Positions 60,342 through 64,000 of a DNA stretch of 64,000 nucleotides are shown piece after piece. The DNA lies in contig NZ_JALJWV010000001.1 in the NCBI RefSeq assembly GCF_024169655.1, positions 6,244,001-6,308,000 of the forward strand. The letters are read 5' to 3'. Every line of letters starts with the position of its first letter. Within the stretch, counting starts at the first letter, position 1. This DNA comes from Pseudomonas marginalis. GTDB taxonomy: Bacteria > Pseudomonadota > Gammaproteobacteria > Pseudomonadales > Pseudomonadaceae. The position numbers and the translations under genes are program-made. Under the pieces are notes generated by a model. That model did no database searches and was not told the DNA's origin. It saw only the letters and a program-made list of their open reading frames with translations.

Positions 60342-61343
60342 TTAGCCCTTCATCAACTGCGCGAGCAGTTCGTAGGAATGAATCCGGTCGGCGTGTTCGT
60401 ACAGATCGCAGGTAAAGATCAGCTCATCGGCGCCGGTCTGTTCGATCAGCACCTCCAGTTTGGCGCGGATCTTCGCCGGGCTGCCGACCATCGCCAGGCC
60501 GAGGAAGCTGCCTACCGCGTCTTTTTCATGGGGCAGCCACAGGCCGTCCATGCTGTTCACCGGCGGACGCTGCACCAGGCTCTGCCCGCGCATCAGCGCC
60601 AGGATGCGTTGGTAGACGGAAGTGGCCAGGTAATCGGCCTGTTCATCGGTATCCGCCGCGACCAACGGAATGCCGAGCATTACGTAGGGCTTGTCCAGAA
60701 CGGCCGAAGGCTTGAAGTGATTGCGGTACACGCGAATCGCCTCATGCATCAAGCGCGGTGCGAAATGGGAGGCAAAGGCGTAGGGCAAGCCGCGCTCACC
60801 GGCCAGTTGTGCGCTGAACAGGCTGGAACCGAGCAGCCACACCGGGACGTTGGTGCCGGTGCCGGGAACCGCGATCACCCGTTGGTCGGGCGTGCGCGGG
60901 CCGAGGTAGGCCATCAGTTCGGCCACGTCGTCGGGGAAGTCGTCCGCGCTGCCGGAGCGCTCACGGCGTAGGGCGCGGGCGGTCATCTGGTCGGAACCGG
61001 GCGCACGCCCCAGGCCGAGGTCGATCCGACCGGGGTACAGGCTTTCCAGGGTGCCGAATTGTTCGGCGATCACCAACGGCGCATGGTTGGGCAGCATCAC
61101 GCCGCCGGAACCGACGCGGATGGTCGAGGTGCCGCCGGCCAGGTAACCGAGCAATACCGAGGTGGCCGAGCTGGCGATGCCATCCATATTGTGGTGTTCA
61201 GCTACCCAGAAGCGGTTGTAGCCAAACTTTTCCACATGCTGGGCCAGGTCCAGGGAATTGCGCAGCGACTGTGCGGGACTGCCGTTGGCCCGCACGGGCA
61301 CCAGGTCGAGGGTCGAGAACTTCACGTCGGACAGCGATTTCAT
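60342..61343 (-). CDS. Luciferase-like flavin-dependent monooxygenase (LLM class)
   Basis: TIM-barrel FMN-dependent oxidoreductase (333 aa) of the MsnO8-like group. Typical blocks are RFWVAEHHNM, IRVGSGGVMLPNHAPLVIAEQFGTLESLYPGRIDLGLGRAPG and WLLGSSLFSAQLA. Substrate is unknown. The start MKSLSDVKFS at 61343 is chosen; the frame is open 22 codons further. Divergent from osmC. Confidence 0.88.
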   Translation of the reverse strand: MKSLSDVKFSTLDLVPVRANGSPAQSLRNSLDLAQHVEKFGYNRFWVAEHHNMDGIASSATSVLLGYLAGGTSTIRVGSGGVMLPNHAPLVIAEQFGTLESLYPGRIDLGLGRAPGSDQMTARALRRERSGSADDFPDDVAELMAYLGPRTPDQRVIAVPGTGTNVPVWLLGSSLFSAQLAGERGLPYAFASHFAPRLMHEAIRVYRNHFKPSAVLDKPYVMLGIPLVAADTDEQADYLATSVYQRILALMRGQSLVQRPPVNSMDGLWLPHEKDAVGSFLGLAMVGSPAKIRAKLEVLIEQTGADELIFTCDLYEHADRIHSYELLAQLMKG

Positions 61344-61464
61344 AAGCCTGCTTCTCCAATAAGGGCGCAGGCTTCTTAGACGAACCAAAACCTGCCGCTT
61401 CATGTGCATGTTCTATGCAATGAGGGCATATACCCGAGATTCAATAGGTCGTGAGAAATTTCCT

Positions 61465-61480
61465 ACTTTGCTGCTAGGTT
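61465..61480 (+). promoter_or_regulatory. Possible stress-type promoter before osmC
   Basis: ACTTTGCTGCTAGGTT closely resembles the sequence before dodecin. TGCTAGGTT is similar to an extended sigma-S -10, and osmC genes are commonly under sigma-S. The leader would be about 75 bases. Prediction only. Confidence 0.35.
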
Positions 61481-61559
61481 TCTCTTACAAGTGAACTTTG
61501 GCAAAGCATCTATCCTCAGAACCCTTACTGACGCAAAACCATCGTTTGAGGAGACTGCT

Positions 61560-61991
61560 ATGAGTATCGTAAAAAAAGCATCCGCGCATTGGGAAGGTGA
61601 TCTGAAGACAGGCGTGGGTTCCATCTCCACGGAAACCGGCGTGCTGCGCGAAGCGCCCTACGGCTTCAAGGCCCGTTTCGAGGGCGGCAAGGGCACCAAC
61701 CCTGAAGAGTTGATCGGTGCGGCCCACGCTGGCTGTTTCTCCATGGCGTTTTCCATGATTCTCGGCGACGCCGGGCTCGAGGCTGACAGCATCGACACCC
61801 AGGCCGAAGTGACCCTGGATCAGGTCGACGGTGGTTTTGCGATCACCGCGGTACACCTGGTGCTCAAGGCCAAGATTCCCGGTGCGAGCCAGGCGCAGTT
61901 CGAAGAACTGAGCAAAAAGGCCAAGGAAGGGTGCCCGGTGTCGAAGGTGCTGAACGCGAAAATCAGCCTGGACGCCACGCTCGTCAACTGA
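61560..61991 (+). CDS. osmC: OsmC-family peroxiredoxin
   Basis: Thiol peroxidase (143 aa) reducing organic hydroperoxides. The peroxidatic Cys is in AAHAGCFSMAFS and the resolving Cys in KEGCPVSKVL. The sequence follows E. coli OsmC (143 aa) more closely than Ohr (KKASAHWEGDLKTGVGSIST). ATG 61560 has GAGGAGAC upstream. Confidence 0.95.
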   Translation: MSIVKKASAHWEGDLKTGVGSISTETGVLREAPYGFKARFEGGKGTNPEELIGAAHAGCFSMAFSMILGDAGLEADSIDTQAEVTLDQVDGGFAITAVHLVLKAKIPGASQAQFEELSKKAKEGCPVSKVLNAKISLDATLVN

Positions 61992-62004
61992 CGCAGACAT
62001 TAAG

Positions 62005-62033
62005 AATGTGGGAGCAGGCCCCCTCCCACATTT
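62005..62033. repeat. Solo REP-like hairpin after osmC
   Basis: AATGTGGGAG (62005-62014) pairs with CCCTCCCACATT ending at 62032 around CAGGCC. It is a shortened version of the REP units elsewhere and lies 13 bases after the osmC stop, so it may act as its terminator. Confidence 0.75.
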
Positions 62034-62134
62034 AGTTGTGCGTTAAATCAGAACTCGTGTTTCCCTGATGTGGTCCTATAGCCTATGCAGCCTTAGGCGC
62101 ACACCCGTGCGCATGCATTCAGGGAGCTTCACAC

Positions 62135-62374
62135 ATGAAACGTTTTGCTTTGGCGATCATCTGCGGTGTAGTGGCCACATCGGCGGCGGCCGCGACCAAA
62201 GACTGCGAAGAGCTCAGGAAAGAGATCGAGATCAAAATCCAGGCTAACTCGGTTCCGTCCTACACCCTGGAAATCGTCAGCAAGGAAGAAGCCGACAAGC
62301 ACGATGTCGCCATGGTCGTAGGCACGTGTGAGAACGGTACCAAGGCAATCATCTACCAGAAGAACAACGACTGA
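62135..62374 (+). CDS. DUF1161 small periplasmic protein (copy 2)
   Basis: 79 aa with signal peptide MKRFALAIICGVVATSAAAA. The mature part shares the two-Cys pattern with the copy at 60056 (KDCEELRKEI ... GTCENGTKAIIY). Function is unknown. The gene stops one base before the convergent lipoprotein gene ends. Confidence 0.87.
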   Translation: MKRFALAIICGVVATSAAAATKDCEELRKEIEIKIQANSVPSYTLEIVSKEEADKHDVAMVVGTCENGTKAIIYQKNND

Positions 62375-62797
62375 TCAGATGCAGTTCACGCTGCGCTCTT
62401 GCGCCAATAACTGACGCGCGGCGTTGTACAGCCGGATATTCGGTGTGTAGGCCAACGAGCGCCCCTCCAGGCGATAACGCTGACCTGCCTCGAAGTGGTC
62501 GTACTGCAAGGTCATGAAGCAGGTCCGGTCCTGGGTCTGCGACAACCCGCCAAAGCTGCCGCCGGTCGGCACTTCGAAATCAAAGCGCACCATCAACTCG
62601 TGACTGCCCGGCGGGACCTGGAAGAAGCGTCCGTCGTTGAGGTTCTTCCCATCCAGCCGTTGGGCCATCACCAGCTTGGCCCCCGGTGTCGGGGTGGCGA
62701 AATCGACCCAGGCCTGTTGCGGGTCCACCGGCGGGATGGGCGGCGAAGCACAGGCGCTGAGCAACAGGGCGGCGATGGGAAGCACTAGCTGGCGCAT
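62375..62797 (-). CDS. Small lipoprotein, PA0061/PA0062-like
   Basis: 140 aa with a lipobox (LLLSAC at about residues 13-18), then a beta-rich mature part with PGSHELMVRFDFEVP and TCFMTLQYDHFEAGQRYRLEGRS. It is probably anchored to a membrane through the acylated Cys. It resembles the lipoproteins found near osmC in Pseudomonas. ATG 62797 (MRQLVLP) is chosen over one three codons upstream. Confidence 0.82.
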   Translation of the reverse strand: MRQLVLPIAALLLSACASPPIPPVDPQQAWVDFATPTPGAKLVMAQRLDGKNLNDGRFFQVPPGSHELMVRFDFEVPTGGSFGGLSQTQDRTCFMTLQYDHFEAGQRYRLEGRSLAYTPNIRLYNAARQLLAQERSVNCI

Positions 62798-62907
62798 GGC
62801 GGGCACTCAACACAAGGAGGGCTTTGAGTATAAACGCGCTACGCCATGGAAAAACGCCGGGCAGTCACGATAGGCTGGCGAGCCAATTACCCAGGAGCAG
62901 TCGCGGC

Positions 62908-63951
62908 ATGGTCAGGCGTTTTCTTCCAGGGTTGTGGTGGGTGCTGCTCAGCGGGTGTTCCAGCGTCAGTTATTACGGCCAATTGGCCAGCGGCCAGTGG
63001 CAGTTGCTGCAGGCCCGGGAGCCGGTGGCCAAGGTGATTGCCGACCCCGCGCGACCGCAGCCGTTACGTGATCACTTGGTGCAAGCGCAAAAGGCGCGCA
63101 CGTTCGCCAGCGAGCAACTGCACTTGCCTGACAACCAGAGTTACCGGCTGTACGCCGATATTGGCCGGCCATATGTGGTCTGGAATGTTTTTGCCACGCA
63201 GGAGTTTTCCCTGGCGGCGCAAAATCACTGCTTCCCCATCGCCGGCTGCGTCGCCTATCGCGGTTATTACAGCCAGGGTGCGGCGCGGGGTGAGGCCGCG
63301 TTGCTCAAGCAGCAAGGCCTGGATGTGTCGATTGGCGGCGTCGAGGCCTATTCCACCTTGGGTTGGTTCAATGACCCGATCATGAGTTCGATGCTGAGCT
63401 GGGGTGATGAGCGCCTGGCCACGTTGATTTTTCACGAGCTGGCGCACCAGCGCTTCTACGTGAAGGACGACACCGAGTTCAATGAATCCTTTGCCACCTT
63501 CGTCGAGCAGGAAGGCACGCGCCAATGGCGCGTCGCCCGGGGCCTGGCGCCGATCGGCAGCGCGGCGCTGCAGCAGCGTGACCAATTTACCCGGTTGGTC
63601 CTCGATACCCGCAAACGTCTGGAAACGCTCTACGCCCAGCCCTTGGCGGCCGATGCGATGCGGCGGGCCAAGGCGGCCGAATTCGAGCGCCTGCGCAGCG
63701 AATACCGACAGGTGCGGGACAGTCAGTGGGGCGGCGACAAACGTTATGACGCCTGGGTGAACCAGCCGATGAACAATGCGCGGCTTCTACCGTTCGGGCT
63801 GTATGACCAGTGGGTGCCGGCGTTTGCGGCGTTGTTCCGGCAGGAAGGTGGGAATTGGCTGAAGTTCTATGCGGCAGTGGAGCGGATGGGCCAATTGCCG
63901 GTGGCACAGCGTAAGGCGGCGTTGAGGCAGTTGGAAGGTGCTGGCCGTTAG
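62908..63951 (+). CDS. Putative lipoprotein aminopeptidase (DUF2265/COG4324 type)
   Basis: 347 aa. The N-terminus MVRRFLPGLWWVLLSGCSS is a lipoprotein signal with Cys near residue 17. The zinc motif is HELAHQ in ATLIFHELAHQRFYVKDD, with a downstream Glu in FNESFATFVE. This fits predicted aminopeptidases of the COG4324 type. Substrate is unknown. ATG 62908 is chosen because the lipoprotein signal begins there; the frame is open 28 codons further. Confidence 0.87.
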   Translation: MVRRFLPGLWWVLLSGCSSVSYYGQLASGQWQLLQAREPVAKVIADPARPQPLRDHLVQAQKARTFASEQLHLPDNQSYRLYADIGRPYVVWNVFATQEFSLAAQNHCFPIAGCVAYRGYYSQGAARGEAALLKQQGLDVSIGGVEAYSTLGWFNDPIMSSMLSWGDERLATLIFHELAHQRFYVKDDTEFNESFATFVEQEGTRQWRVARGLAPIGSAALQQRDQFTRLVLDTRKRLETLYAQPLAADAMRRAKAAEFERLRSEYRQVRDSQWGGDKRYDAWVNQPMNNARLLPFGLYDQWVPAFAALFRQEGGNWLKFYAAVERMGQLPVAQRKAALRQLEGAGR

Positions 63952-63954
63952 AGC

Positions 63955-63985
63955 CTCATCAGGAGCAAGCTCCCTCCCACATTTT
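63955..63985. repeat. REP-like half unit at the window end
   Basis: CAGGAGCAAGCTCCCTCCCACATTT contains the conserved right end of the REP family (CCCTCCCACATTT) and a small internal GAGC...GCTC hairpin. It follows the aminopeptidase stop. Any partner unit would lie beyond the window. Confidence 0.65.
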
Positions 63986-64000
63986 GACCCGTGTACGCAG

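Noticed and set aside
1..64000. rRNA, tRNA, insertion sequence or prophage genes
   Set aside because: I looked for tRNA-like cloverleaf ends, rRNA conserved cores, transposase and integrase motifs and saw none that could be supported.

Overview
This window is a chromosomal segment around the replication origin of a fluorescent pseudomonad, most likely of the Pseudomonas fluorescens group. The evidence is the gene order atp operon / parBA-rsmG-mnmG / mnmE-yidC-yidD-rnpA-rpmH / oriC / dnaA-dnaN-recF-gyrB, followed by plsC-gmhB-glySQ-tag, trkA-rsmB-fmt-def, dprA-tsaC-qor-hemF-aroE and trpBA-trpI. High-GC codon use, ParB-type parS sites and P. fluorescens-type REP/REPIN palindromes agree with this. 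Species cannot be fixed from the sequence alone.

Layout. (1) 1-5844, minus strand: ATP synthase operon atpIBEFHAGD, with atpD cut by the window edge. (2) 5990-10224, minus: chromosome segregation (parB, parA), 16S rRNA methyltransferase rsmG and tRNA-modifying mnmG. (3) 10225-10761: gene-free stretch with a cluster of DnaA-box-like 9-mers. (4) 10762-14690, minus: mnmE, yidC, yidD, rnpA and the short rpmH. (5) 14691-15275: AT-rich stretch plus DnaA boxes, the best oriC candidate. (6) 15276-21481, plus: dnaA-dnaN-recF-gyrB, with two parS sites inside recF. (7) 21482-27122: accessory block with three tandem terminators, an SDR/LysR pair, a third parS site, and a divergent OmpR-type regulator / CHASE2 sensor kinase pair. 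(8) 27306-43638: housekeeping genes for lipids, heptose, glycyl-tRNA synthetase, DNA repair, lipid A, K+ uptake, rRNA methylation, formylation/deformylation, DNA processing, t6A synthesis, heme and shikimate. (9) 43690-48925: SulP transporter, choline-binding protein, choline sulfatase and LysR regulator, a likely choline-O-sulfate utilisation locus. (10) 48957-49282: a frameshifted DOPA-dioxygenase-like gene. (11) 49459-53730: D-galactonate catabolism (dgoK, dgoA, dgoD, transporter). (12) 53770-63951: FAD-linked oxidase, RcnB/CigR-like protein, trpBA/trpI, stress-type small proteins (ElaB-like, dodecin, OsmC, two DUF1161), a luciferase-like oxidoreductase, a lipoprotein and a putative lipoprotein aminopeptidase.

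How it fits together. Genes left of oriC run leftward and dnaA-gyrB run rightward, so both arms are transcribed with replication near the origin. ParA/ParB and their parS targets flank oriC. Beyond about 27 kb orientation is mixed. Catabolic and regulatory modules are inserted between conserved housekeeping blocks, several of them bordered by REPINs. No rRNA, tRNA, CRISPR array, insertion sequence or prophage was seen. The least ordinary features are the double DnaA-box clusters, the frameshifted dioxygenase, a LysM-less member of a normally LysM-containing family, and the accessory regulatory block after gyrB.
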